64,000 nt of DNA from Selaginella tamariscina (GCA_003024785.1 PUQB01000001.1:379501-443500), one strand, 5' to 3'; positions 12,212 to 24,106 are shown, counted from the stretch's first letter. Numbers and translations: made by a program. Notes: a model not told the origin generated them from the letters alone.

Positions 12212-15200
12212 ATGAGACAAAGGCAGAGTAAGAGACTACGAGATAAATACAAGACTTTGACACTTCAAGAACATATCGTCCAAGAAGCTCTTGCAGATAT
12301 GGCTCCAAAACCTCGTGGCAAGAAAGGAGGCCGAGGCGCCAAGCAACAACTGCAACACAAAGAGATGATGCCGACGAACAATGAACCTGTGGATAGTTCG
12401 CAAGTCATTGATGAACATACTGTGGTGAGTGAATGGATGCCTAGAAATAGGGAGATTGCAGGAAGCTCTGCAGAACACGGTAATGCAGAGGAAGTACCGG
12501 ATATTGATCTTGGTAGTAAAATGTTCAATAAGAAGAGGAAACTGGATGCTCCTGAGGATGTTGCCGAATCATATGCAATTCCGGAGCGGCTGACACTTGA
12601 GGCTCCATCCAAGCTTCTTCGGGATCTTGTTATTCGGTATGACACAGATATTGACACATCGCTACAAGGACGAGACCACTACGTTCCAGTTGAGCTTGGT
12701 GAGCCTCCGCGTATCCCGGTTCACAGGTTGCTCCCACACCAACGTTTGAGGAATGTCACTAAGGACGGCGTGAAAGACCTTGTTGGATGGATTAGAGCTG
12801 AAGGATTTTACCAGGAGACGTCAGTGTTCACCTTATCTTTCGGACCACAGCTGAGTGCAGACGAACGCCGAAGTTGGAATGAGTCAGAAGCACAGGTCGA
12901 TAGAGAGTTTGAAGCGGATTTGCATAAGCCAGCATTTTCTGCATGGTATCGATTTCTGAAAGATGCAAAGTTTCTGGTGTGGGATGGGAATCATCGTCGG
13001 GTTGCTTTGAACACTTTGCTTGCTGAAGAGCCAGGTTTGAAATGGACTTTGCGTGTACGTGCAACACTCATAGCATCCACAGTGCAAGAGGAGAAGAGAC
13101 TAATCGCTGCTTGCAATCGGTTGAATGAGTAAGTGACTTGTTTGTTTCATTATTTAAATACTAAATAAATGTTGTTTTGTTTTGCAGAGCAACTGCTCGT
13201 GTGGTTCCTACAACAATCATTCACACCTTGCAGTTCTTACGGAATTGTTGTGTGAAGTCTGCAGATCTTTCTACCGATCATGTTCTTCGCGGGATGCCGG
13301 AGGAAGATAGAAAAGCTGTGGAAGTGTGGAGATCGAACAGAAAAGAAGACGTTTGGTACGAGTATCCAAAGACGACATTGGTGAAGATTTTTTGGGAGGT
13401 AATCTTTTCTTCTTCTTTTGACTGTTTTTTGATTTTCGGTTTCTTTTGCAGAATCAACTGAAGCGACAAATCGCTACAAAACTTGCGAACAGAAAACCAA
13501 ACCAGACAGAATCTCAGATCCTCTCCAGCGTTTACAAGACATTCACAGTTCGGATGAACAAATTCCTCACCATTGCTGATCCGGCGGTCGGTGAAGATTG
13601 GTTCAAGGCGATCACAGATATCACTATCAAACCATCAACGAAGCAAATAACTCTGGAGAAGCTTCAAATGCTCGCGAAGTCCCAGCTTCCTTCCAACGTC
13701 AAGGTTGATATCCTTGGAAAGCTTGTGCACATTCAAGAACGTGGCGTTCTTGAGAAGCTGGTGAACATGACGGAGAAAGACAAGAAGGAAGGTGTCACCG
13801 GCTGGCCTGACAAGGACTTCATCAAGTTTTTGCACATCTTTACTTACTGGTTCCAGGTAATTTAATATTTATATTTTTCATTTTTATTCGTTTTATCGTG
13901 CCAGGTCGCGGAGGCAGCTAAAGAGCTTTTGGTCGAGCATGTAGAGGAGTTCATGACATGGTATATGAAGATGCACAATGAAATTAAGTTGGATATGTAC
14001 CAGAACATGCTCGAGAACAAGGAGTTCGGTGCGACAATTCCACCTCCTCGACTATTTGAGCTGGAAAAATCTGCAAAAAGAATGGCATTCAGGCAAGTTT
14101 TTTTTTTGTTTCTTTACAGATTTTTATCTATTTTTACAGGTTTTTAAAATGGAAGAACGATGCACTCCCTGAAGATTTCAAAGAGTGGATGGATGTTACC
14201 AAGGATTCTAGCATGTGGAGCCGGTTGTTACGTGATATCAGTGATTACGAAGTGGAACACTGTCCTTTCTGGCTGGATTTCCTTCCTGGTGACTGTCCCG
14301 AATGGGAGATGGCCAGCTATAAGATACACAAGGATGATCGGCGAGAGCTATTATGGAAGAACGACAATGCTGCAAGGAAGCTCCATGTGAAGATGGATAT
14401 CAGGTATGCTAGATCGGCGAGCAAGGTCAGCAAGGGACAAGCTTCTTCTTCAGCCCCATCCTTCATCTCGGCTGGATTGGAAGAAGATGATATGTTGAGG
14501 ATGGTGATGCCTGAGAAGGGAAATGGAAGCTGGGAAATCATTCATGCAGATTCAGAGAACCTTGCAGTCCAGTACTTCAAAGCCGGAAGGCCTTTTCCGT
14601 CAGGATTGAAGGAGCTTGAGGATTGGATCGTGAGTCACAAGTCAAGTTGGACTATTCATGTGTTTGGTGCGAAGCCTCCACCAAAATGCATCCAGGGAGC
14701 TGTTGATCTCGTTGTCATCGACCCGCCTACCGGATGCGTTGCTGAGGCAGGCGGGATGGTGGATCAATACACGAAGTTCTCGGATGCTTTGCTGAAGAAC
14801 TTGGTGAACCTTGCTTTCGGGATATTAGACAGAGCTGGCCATGTGGTAGTGTTTGTGCTACCGGATGATGTTCTAGCTTTGAAGAACACTGCAGAAACTT
14901 GCAAGCTAAAGTTTCTGCAGATGAGTTATGTGCACACGACAAAGTCATGGGGATACCGTTTCTCTAGAAAGGTAATTCTTCTTTTTGAGAATGTCATTTT
15001 TTAATGTTTATTTTTTCAGGAAAGCATCATTGCCATGTGTATTTTTGGTTCCCCCTACTCTAAGGTTGCCAAGAACAAGGAGATCTTGGACACTCGCTAC
15101 ACTCTTCTTTTTGATGAGCCAGAAGATTTCCAGCTCCCATGGTATAATGTTGTTTGTTATTTCTCATGTTCTAATATTGTAACTTTCAGGATTTCAATTG

Positions 15201-15844
15201 GCCCGAAATCTCCCAAGTTGTTTGCGATGCTAGTGGAGAAGCTCACAAAGCCTGGTGGAACTGTTGTGGATCTAACAGTGGGAACCGGTGCTAGTATTCT
15301 TGCAGCTTTTCACACAGGGAGACATGGTTATGGAATCGACATCAACAAGGATCTGGTTTTAGCAGCCAGAGATGTCTTCAGGAAGGTCATTCCAAGTGTT
15401 ACAGCAGCTGAAGGTGGTGGGGATGATCAAGTTGTTTCCATGATTACTCCTTTTGATGAGTGGAAGAGGGCCATGGAAACAGAAGCACAGGATTTGCCTT
15501 TGGCTAGCGACAACGATGGAGACCAGGATCCGCCTTCTCGAAACGACAAGGATGTTGTTACGGAGAAGTCCGTGGAGCACAACGACGAGTCATCAGATGA
15601 GTCAGCAGAAGAGAGATCATACGAGTCATCAGATGATGAGTGAGATTTGTTTTATCATTTCTTTGGTTTTAAACTTTAATATGTTTTCAGTATTGTTCTA
15701 CCAGACTACGCTAATCAGATGGCAAAGAAAATGGTTGAAGAGTTCGAAGTTTACGACAGACAGATTTTGGAGAAACGTTCACGACACCGTAACAATGCAT
15801 TCATTAACGACGAGGCACTGGCTGGTGGAAACGAGTCTTCATGA
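12212..15844 (+). CDS. ParB-like domain plus beta-class DNA methyltransferase
   Basis: Eight exons, 12212-13128, 13188-13398, 13452-13856, 13905-14092, 14140-14971, 15020-15141, 15190-15639 and 15691-15844, splice without a break into about 1092 residues. All introns are GT-AG except the fourth (gcaagt donor, GC-AG). A lysine/arginine-rich N-terminus comes first. A ParB/sulfiredoxin-like domain follows at about 160-295 (RIPVHRLLPHQ at 167-177; DGNHRR at 258-263). A middle region of unknown fold comes next. The methyltransferase fold has motif IV at about 768 (VVIDPPTG) and motif I at about 919 (VVDLTVGTGAS), followed by GYGIDINKD for SAM binding. This IV-before-I order is the permuted beta class typical of bacterial and phage N4-cytosine/N6-adenine enzymes. 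The usual DPPY/F/W aromatic is Thr, so activity is uncertain. An acidic Ser/Asp/Glu tail follows. It lies inside the transposon ends. Confidence 0.8.
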
Positions 15845-16048
15845 TTGAGTTATGTTTTTATTGTAATTTTTATTTAGTTTGATGCGGTATTTATATAAAA
15901 ATATAATTATAGTTATAAATATAAATATTAAAAAAATAAAAACATAAATATAAATATAAATATATAAATATATATGTCAGATTAACCCCCAAATTTGTGA
16001 AACTTTGACACATTACCGTGCCGCCATGATTGCCCGCCCGCCGCACCA

Positions 16049-16096
16049 GAATATTCTTTATATGAAAACGAATATTCTGTACGGAATGGAATATTC
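16049..16096. promoter_or_regulatory. Right subterminal GAATATTC cluster
   Basis: GAATATTC at 16049, 16070 and 16089, the latter two flanking TGTACGGAAT, mirroring TGTACGGAAA beside the left-end copy at 7353. The shared flank shows this is a designed subterminal repeat, not chance AT-richness. Confidence 0.55.
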
Positions 16097-16104
16097 CGGT
16101 ATGA

Positions 16105-16153
16105 CGGAAATCCGTACGCTCGGCAAACTGCGCTCGAGGAAATGTCAAACCCC
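16105..16153 (-). repeat. Right terminal inverted repeat (imperfect)
   Basis: Read on the reverse strand it begins GGGGTTTGAC and carries TCGAGCGCAG, CCGAGC and GGATTTCCG in the same order as the left end. Inner to it lie three GAATATTC motifs. Confidence 0.7.
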
Positions 16154-16158
16154 AGTAG
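16154..16158. repeat. Target site duplication, right copy (AGTAG)
   Basis: Direct repeat of 7246-7250, immediately after the terminal CCCC of the element and continuing into the interrupted MFS exon (GTA GAG, then the gtattt donor). Confidence 0.75.
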
Positions 16159-16848
16159 AGGTATTTAGTGTTTTAACTTGTGTGTGTGTGTGTGCACGTG
16201 TGATTACACACACACAATGTTGACACAGTACTTGGTGTGTAGGACCCTGAAGATCCAGCACCACCACCACATGTGGAGAAGTTTACAAGAAGGCAGATAC
16301 TGGTTGCATGTTTCATGAGCTACACAGCATTTACAACCTTCTTTGAGCTCGGCTCGAATCGGCAATTCCCTTGTACACACGCCACGCCTTCCACTATAAT
16401 GCCTGGGATTCAGGTAACTTCATAGGAATAGTCGGGCTTGGAAGTGTAGTAGTGGTTGCTAGTATGCCATTCCTAGCCCGCAGATTACAAGATAGAATCT
16501 GGCTTTTACTTATAGGGTTGGCGGGAATATTAGTGAACGTTGTGTTAGTTAATGGTAAGATGAACATCTGGGCATATAGAGGTCAGTGGTTCCTAGTATG
16601 TGCCGGTTTCATCAAGCATTACATTGTCTTTATTATCGAAGAATCTTCCTGATCGTTTATCTGATAAGGCAGCTTTGGCTATTCAACTTTCAAACTACTT
16701 TGGCCGGTTCATCGGAGCTACTTGGGGGACAGCAGGTCCTCGAGTTGGAGACCTTGGGGTTGCTCTTGGTCAGCTCGGGGTTTGTGCTGTATCGGTTGCA
16801 GGGGTCTTTCTTCTATGGCGACTCATGCGAGCTGAGAGAGGCTAGTAC
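16159..16848 (+). pseudogene. Major facilitator gene, 3' part after the transposon
   Basis: Continues the exon cut at 7250. After GAG an intron (16161-16242, gt...tgtgtag) leads to DPEDPAPPPHVEKFTRRQ, then helices ILVACFMSYTAFTTFFELGS, GNFIGIVGLGSVVVVASMPF, IWLLLIGLAGILVNVVLV and, in another frame, LSLLSKNLPDRLSDKAA, GRFIGATWGTAGPRVGDLG and a last helix ending LLWRLMRAERG-stop. Frame breaks occur near 16350 (ELGS/ESAIPLY) and near 16605. Order and motifs match the C-terminal half of SPX-MFS type transporters. Disrupted by the insertion and the indels. Confidence 0.65.
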
Positions 16849-18100
16849 CATAACTTTATCCAATGGAGCAAGTTAATTACATAAATATTATTAAACAATT
16901 GGTTTTCACTTTGGTTCTTGCCTTTCATGAATTCATCTTTAACTAAGTGAGCTTCTAATAAGATGTTTGAGAGAGAGCACTAATATGTATACACTGCTTT
17001 AAGATGCTCGTTAGATGTGGCTGGACTGAAGAAAGCTCTAGCAAAGGTTGCTCATATGATATTTATCAATATTCACAAAATACCTGCGGCTTGGAAATAA
17101 TCAGCGTTTAAGTTTGTACTCCATCTGCTGCAATAAAAGATTAATCTACACAGATATGAAGTTCTTGGCATCCTCTCCTTCTATAACACCATTATATAGT
17201 ATAAAAGTGTACTCTTGCAAATGTACAATATCTGGCACATTCTTCTGCTAATTCTCGCATCCTTAAACAATATTTCGCAACATTTTGCTCTTCGCAGTGT
17301 GTATATCCTCTCGAGCTCCCAGTGAAGGATTTAGTAGATAAAGGCTTGATAATCTACATCTTGAATCCTCCATATCTATGCTAAGTTGATGGATGCATAG
17401 CTTGTTTCTATATGGGCACCGTAAAAGCATGTGCGTATGGAACATACGGCGCTTGCTTATGAATAAGTTATGCAAATACGTTTAAATACAAACACCCATT
17501 ATATACGTGCATATATACGTTGGTATATACCTGAATGTTGTTAGAAATAGATAAATTTAGTTATAAATACCTGCAGTTTGTATTGTCTTCCATAGCCGAT
17601 CAAGAACGGAATGAATCCAATTTAAAAACCTGAAATTTCATACGAATCCGCAACCGATGAAGAATGTCTTAACCATGTAGTAATCCTTAATCAAATTACT
17701 AGTGAGTTTATTTTGATAACTTCTTTGTTATCGGCGAGATTAGTGTATGTACTTAATAATATATAAAATCTCTCTTTATAAATTATATGTGATAATTCTT
17801 TATTGCTTTTTTTTCATGTTATCGTGTGTACACGATAACACATAAAATATTATATCTCTCGTTGTGTTAAGTTACGTATATAGTATATAGTTTAAGTTAC
17901 TAATATATACGTGATAACTGTTTTTTTAACTTACTTAGATTATTGTGTATGTGATAACTTAATTTTTATTAAGTTATTTTATAGAATTTAAGATGACAAT
18001 TATGAAATAGAATTTAAGACAGTAATTGATTATTATATTAAGATTAAGATGACTATTTAATAAGATTTAGGATGTTGAATAAGATTTAAAATGGTTGATA
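16849..18100. other. Spacer after the MFS gene, no gene seen
   Basis: Possible 3' UTR to about 17100, then AT-rich sequence. 17590-17640 repeats a phrase from about 600-650. Around 17700-17880 lies a gttatc/gataac-rich imperfect palindrome (ttatcgtgtgtacacgataa). No coding support. Confidence 0.45.
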
Positions 18101-19084
18101 TATATTTAGGATTTAAAATGATTATTTTATAAAAATTCATTCCTTTTTTATTTTAAATGAAAACTTAAAATCTCACGGTCTTTAATATTTTTTTTCACTA
18201 TCCTATTAACCATTTTGGCAAAAAAGAACTAATTTACTTTAATTCTCATAAATTTAAATTTATAATAATAAATTTGATAATTTAGATTTTATTTAAATTT
18301 AAATCTTATTTAAAAATTATAATCATAAAAAGATAAATTATCTTGAATTTGCTTAAAAACCTTTTAATTATATAAAAATTAAAATATAATAACATGTCTT
18401 AACTATATAATAACTTAAATTAATACGTGTTATATGCGTAGATACACACATTTTAATCAACATTGACACGTGTTATTATGTTATTATAATTTAGTGAATC
18501 AACTTATTTCATTTATTGAGTCAACAAAATTGCCACGCGTAAGTATTTAATTAGGACTATCTTTTAAAGGTAAAGAGTTATGAAAATAAGTTAATTATAG
18601 ATTTCGAAGAGAATTATACACACACATTTAAATAAATGTTATTTCCGCTTTAAATTTTATTTAAACAATTTTAACAATAAAAGTATGAAGTATCCTAAAT
18701 TGATTTTTTTGGTTTAGATTTTATTTTAAGTCTTCGATTTAGAAACTTTAATATTATAAAAAATTAAAATATTTAAAGAAAAATCAACTTAATCTTATTT
18801 AATAATATATTTTCTTTTTTACTTGAATACATGTGAAGTTCTCACCCATTAGAAATCATTCCTTTTAATTATTAAAAAAACCTAAGATCTCGCCATTTTA
18901 ATAATATCCTATTAACTTAATTTTCAACTTCATTTAGATGGCCATTAAACTGCAGTATTGACACGTGTTATTTTCATGTATTGAGTCAACAAAAATTGCC
19001 ACGTGTAATTATTTGATTAGGATTACTCTTTAAAGTAAAAGTATATAAATAAGAGTGGCTCATTAAGATTTTATTAGGGTCACA

Positions 19085-19190
19085 ATGGCAAGAGAAAAAG
19101 GTATTCCATGTATAAGTAATATATGAAGATGATGTAAAATTTATTGATTTAGATGAAATGACGATGATGGTGGCGATGAACATTGTGTAT
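19085..19190 (+). pseudogene. 5' stub of the small Cys-containing protein gene
   Basis: ATGGCAAGAG followed by the YEDD/LDLDE/MTMMVAMNIV-like start of the family, in the same promoter context (tataaataagagtggctcatta) as the 22.1-, 38.7- and 43.7-kb copies. It ends abruptly near 19185, where unit B begins, so it is a rearrangement breakpoint. Confidence 0.55.
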
Positions 19191-20689
19191 TTTAATTTTA
19201 CTCTTTCATTTAAAATTTAAATGAAGAAGAATTAAAACACATTTCAAAAATTGTGAAAATAATTTATATTTTTTAAAATTAAAATTATAGAATCACCCTA
19301 TTATGTTTATTGATTTTCTAATGATACAAATCTAATTCTTATTTTCTATACAAATTTTTTATGTTCTAAACAAGTTTAAAATTTTAAATAATTATTTAAT
19401 TCAAATGGTAAATCGTGTTATTTCGGCTAGTTATAAGTAAGCAAATCATTAGTATATATATGTTATTAAATTAGTTAGTACGAATGAAATATTTGATATT
19501 GAACTTTAACTTGATTAAAAGAATATTAGTCTTAACAAATTAATATAACTAAGAAAGTACGAAATTATGAGTGTGTCACACACATGGTCAGTCTAAAGTG
19601 GGCGCTATGCCAACCTTTTGTATATTGAATGGTGAATGTTATAAAATGAGAAGTAAACTTTATGATATTTGTACAAAATATTATCTAGTTAGGGTGTCTT
19701 TTAATATCAAGTATATGTTTTCACATGTTATAGAATTATATTATGGTGATGAGGATATTTTATGATGAATTGAATTTTGCACAAATATGTTCATGAAAAA
19801 AATAAAGAGAATGCCTATATAAAATGATTCTTAAATGAAATTCTAGTTTATGTTAACAATATTTTTTTTACTTGTTTAAAATAAATATTTACGTTCTAGA
19901 CCGAGCATGATCAATGAATTTACCTATTTAAAACCTTATTACCTAGCATTGAGAATGTAAGATGTAACATTATGTAATTGAATTTTATATTTTTAAAAAT
20001 TGATATTTCATCCTCGACATTAAAAATGAAAAAAATTGTAAATTCGAACCTTTTTAAGACTTAGTATTAAGAATAAAGCATGATTACAAAAATATTAAAT
20101 TTGCACCTAGGACCATGAATGAAGCAAAATTCACATCCTTTTAATTATCAATTACAAGGATGGGGCATAATTCATATAATTTTAAGGCAATTACTAATGA
20201 GTATGGAACATGCATATGATAAGGTAGAACTTGTAATATTCTAAAGTCATACATAAAACTTATAACTTAATGGAACCATGCATCATCTTCAAATAATTTG
20301 CAACCTTATAAAGTTATGCATCATTCTTAATGCCAAAGCTAGTGCATGAACTCATAAGGTTATGAATTTGATTATTTTTCAATGTATAATATTACAACAT
20401 AACCCTAAAGATCGTGAGTTCATTCCTTATCGAGGTACAATATTAATATTAAGCTTGCTCAAGTGAGGTTTGAATTTGCAGTTGTATGGGTCATAACCTT
20501 TGCTGAAGTGAGGTTCAAACTTGCAGTCTTACGAGTCATGTACAATGTGCATGGCTACAAAAGATTATGAATTTAATTTTTTATCAAAGGTATATTATTA
20601 ATCTTTGTCCTAGCAAGGTTCAAATTCATAATCTTCCGCATCTATCGTCTTTGGTGCCAACGACCATCATGGCCCAAAAGATCGTGAAT

Positions 20690-20910
20690 TAAAAGGTTTA
20701 GGTAATTTACTTAATCAACTAATAAACTCACAAGATATTTAGGTAATTGTTTAACTAAATAGTCAATTCATAAGATTTGTCTAACCAATTAGCTAATTCA
20801 AAAAATGTTTAAATAATTTGCTTAATCAATTAGTCAACTCATAAGATTTATTTAACTAATTAGCCAAGATGTTCAACCAATTTACTTAACCAATTAATCA
20901 ATATATATAT
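20690..20910. repeat. ~35-bp minisatellite and (TA)n run
   Basis: Repeats of the form ctaattagtcaattcataaga / tttaaataattta recur at about 35-bp steps, followed by a (TA)n run at 20900-20925. The reverse-oriented counterpart is clearer at 39985-40250, with starts near 40000, 40039, 40073, 40108, 40144 and 40178. Confidence 0.55.
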
Positions 20911-22079
20911 ATATATATATATATGTGTATGCATGTGTAAGATTGTATACATTATACATATACACATATATTACAATATAGCTTTAGTTAGGTTGATTCT
21001 TTAATGGTTAAAGTATGTTTAAAACTTAAACATCTTTAAATAAATATGTTTCCTTTTTTATATAAATAAACTATATGGTTTTAATAAAGAGTGCATATTT
21101 TGGCCATCAGGTTATTATGTCATTGTTAATTTAAGTTTCTGTTTGTTTTAAGAAAAATTAATTATCATAAGTGCCAAAGACAACTTCAATTATGTAAAGT
21201 AACGTAATATAATTGTTTAGGATAATAGTTTACAACATGAACATGGTGAGGATGAAACCCTTAGCAATGAAGATGGCATTGTTATATATAAAACTACAAG
21301 TTTTGAGTGTGTTAATAGCTCTCCACACACACTTGTACTTACAATGCTATGAAGTTTTTATTCAGTTTGGCTTTCTTACAAAATTAATTATTATAAATTA
21401 AATGTTAATTTAATAAGTTAATTAAAATTTTTTAAAGAATTATAAAAGTTACATATATATAATGTTATTTCCTCTTTAAATTTTAATTTAAACAATTTTA
21501 ATAATAAAAGTATGAAGTATCCTAAATTGAGTTTTTTGGTTTAGATTTTATTTCAAGTCTTCATTTAGAAACTTCCATATTATAAAAAATATTTAAAGAA
21601 AAACAACTTATCTTATTTAATAATATATTTTCTTTTTTTACTTGAATACAGATGAAGTTCTCACCCACTTGGAAATCACTCTTTTTTAATTATTAAGAAA
21701 AAACTAGATCTACATTTTTAGTGCTATCCTATTAACCACTTTGGCAAAAAAGAATTAATTTATTGAATTCTAATAAATTTAATATGTAATAATAAATTTA
21801 ATGATTTAAATTTTATATTAAACTTAAATTTTAGTTAAGAATGTTTAATGGTAAACTAATAAAGATCTTGAATTTGCTTAAGGACATTTTAGTTATATAA
21901 ACAGATTACAGCATGTCTTAACTATATAATAACTTAAATTTAATACGTGTTATATGCGTAGATGTCATACACACACACCTTCATTTTCAAACTGTAGTAA
22001 TGACAAGTGTTATTATAATTTATTGAGTCAATCAAAATTGCTACGTTTTATTTTTGATTAGGACCACCCTTTAAAGGTA

Positions 22080-22134
22080 AAAGTTATGAAAATATATAAA
22101 TAAGAGTGGCTCATTAGGATTTATTAGGGTTAGA
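22080..22134 (+). promoter_or_regulatory. TATA-box promoter of the small Cys-containing gene family
   Basis: atatataaataagagtggctcatta followed by agggttagaATGG. The same arrangement, TATA about 45 nt before the ATG plus an agggtt motif, is conserved upstream of the copies starting at 38749 and 43665 (reverse) and 19085. It is a real conserved promoter unit. Confidence 0.5.
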
Positions 22135-22540
22135 ATGGCAAGGACAAAAAAGGCATCCTATGTACAAGTAATATATGAAGATGATGCAAAATCTGTTGAT
22201 TTAGATGAAAACCGATGATGGTGGTGATGAACAGTGTGTAAGGGACATGTGTATGACAGGAGGCAAATACAACTACTGGTACAGGCTCGATAAGAGGTTA
22301 TACGTAGTGAAAGATTTTTAGCGAGGAAGCAGCTTTGGTGCATCCCTATATTTTGGGTCAGACACTGATGTTCTTGAAGACTTTGAAATCGAATTGGAAA
22401 AAGTGGCAATGGAATTGGAAAGAGTGGAATCTGAATGTATCAACAAGGGAAATGGGTAGAGACGTATAAAGCTAATGACTACGAAGAGTTTGTGTCGTGA
22501 CGCGACCCAGTAACGAGTATATGAATGGTTTGTGTGGAAG
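22135..22540 (+). pseudogene. Small Cys-containing protein gene, frameshifted copy
   Basis: ATGGCAAGG start, then YEDDAKSVDLDE, CVRDMC, YNYWY-like, LWCIPI, ELEKVAMELERVESECINKG and a GLCGR-like end, with several 1-nt losses that shift the frame. The nearest intact relative is 38336-38749. It lies about 140 bp before the receptor-kinase ATG on the same strand. Confidence 0.65.
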
Positions 22541-22682
22541 ATAATTAGGAAAAGTGAGTGGCAATGAAGAAGGTTGAAACACACATATTTTAATCAACTT
22601 CATTAATAAAAAAAGACGCGACAAATATATGACCGGGTATAGTTTGACTGGGATTGACTAAAATTAGGGCACATTTTGGGCG

Positions 22683-23222
22683 ATGGCGGAGAGGAGGAAG
22701 AAGAGGCTTCCCCATGTACCCGTTGTAATCCTCCTCACATTCTACACAGCATTAGCACAGTGGGTACCCAAGTATTCATATTCAATAGATTGTGGATCGC
22801 CATTAAACACCACGAGTTCCGACACTAACCAGAAATGGCAAGGTGAATCCCTAGACAATCCCACATTCACATCTGCAGGAATCCCAGTTAACACATCCAC
22901 CCAGAATCCCAATCTTCCCTCTCAAATCCCATATCTCACTGCCAGAGTGTTCGCTTCCCGATCAAACTACACATTTCCGGTCGATCCCGGTCGGTACTGG
23001 CTCAGGCTATACTTTTATCCCATTCCCGCCGGTGGGTTCGATCCGGCTCAGGCAAACTTCTCGGTTCTTGTTGGATCCTACACTCTCATGTCTGGGAATC
23101 CGATAGAATCTCGAGCTTACACTGTGGGAGAATATTCCCTTTTTGTTGACCGGCCTCAGTTGGTTCTTGTCTTTGACCCGGCAACACCAAACGGCAGCTT
23201 TGCATACGTGAATGCTATACAG

Positions 23223-23281
<59 letters not shown>

Positions 23282-24067
23282 ATATACATGACAGCCTCAC
23301 ATACAGATACCCATGCATAGCTCTTGCTGTTTTTTCTATATATCCCCTAACACACACACACAGTGTGTAGGTTAACAAGTTAAAAGACGCAAATGCATAT
23401 AGACGTGTGTGTGTCTTTATTGTATGTGTGTATGTATTACTATGTATATCATAAACACTAGAACTGATGTATTTCATTTGGTCGCACGCACGCACGCACA
23501 CTTTTGAAATTGACATATGCAAGTGGAATACAGCTAATGTCCATGCCCGAGGATGCACTTGAGGATGATATTCTTGTCGGTCAAGGGCAGACAAAATTCG
23601 GGTTCACCCACTTGGCCCTCCAAACAATGTACAGGCTCAATGTCGGTGGCGCATCGGTCAACGCAGCCAACGACAGTCAGCGCCGTCCCTGGTCAACGGA
23701 CCAATCCTTCCTCGAGGGTGCTGCTTCTGGTAGTCCCACGCAGGACATGAGTGCAGAGATCAAATACACAAAAGACGTTCCAGGTATGTATGTGGGTGTG
23801 AATATATGTGTATAAACACGTGTACGTGTTACAGTGTATATAGCCCAGCTTCTGTGTACGGAACCGGCAGGGTACTTGGCGTGTCGAATACGGTTAACAA
23901 TAACTTCCGTGTTTCTTGGAGACTGCCTGTTGACTCAAACTTTTATTACTTAATTCGTCTACATTTTGCGGAGCTCAATTTTGATAAACGTACCAGAGGA
24001 TCTTCAATGTGTATCAATAACTTAACTGCCCTAGATGGTACGTTGTGTGTGTGTGTGTGTGTGTGTG

Positions 24068-24106
<39 letters not shown>

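Larger units (their letters stand above)
7251..16153. mobile_element. 8.9-kb Mutator-like transposon carrying a ParB-methyltransferase gene
   Basis: The element is delimited by the split MFS exon and by imperfect terminal inverted repeats. The left end starts GGGG and contains TCGAGCGCAG 15 nt in. The right end, reverse complemented, starts GGGG and contains the same TCGAGCGCAG 16 nt in, followed in both by a CGAGC block. AGTAG (or CAGTAG) is duplicated at 7246-7250 and 16154-16158. Inside, a transposase gene reads left (10835 to 7616) and a ParB/DNA-methyltransferase gene reads right (12212 to 15844) from a central 0.7-kb promoter region. The DDE layout, CxxH between D2 and E, and the C-terminal SWIM finger point to the Mutator superfamily. 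The target duplication is shorter than the usual 8-11 bp of that group. Confidence 0.85.
18100..22680. repeat. Left arm of a large inverted duplication
   Basis: Order here: promoter-like unit A1 (18100-19180, ending in a truncated small-protein start), unit B (19190-21430), unit A2 (21430-22680). The right arm at 38130-44400 holds the same units in reverse orientation: A2' (38130-39470), B' (39480-41900) and A1' (43250-44400). Examples of matched pairs are the (TA)n/ttacaatatagctttagttagg block (20900-20995 against 39900-39990) and gtctttaatattttttttcac (18178-18200 against 44080-44110). In the left arm the RLK/IMP4 piece that separates A1' from B' on the right is missing. Confidence 0.7.

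Noticed and set aside
11538..12220. Several short open frames made of Cys/Val/Thr/His repeats
   Set aside because: They are translations of (GT)n/(AC)n microsatellites on both strands, inside an intron.
12212..15844. Bacterial contamination or a stand-alone restriction-modification system
   Set aside because: Seven spliceosomal introns inside the frame, flanking plant-type inverted ends and a plant MFS exon on both sides rule out a bacterial contig. No nuclease gene pairs with the methyltransferase.
23007..23594. 195-codon reverse-strand frame in the receptor-kinase gene
   Set aside because: It is antisense to malectin exons and intron microsatellites; the forward strand carries the conserved motifs.
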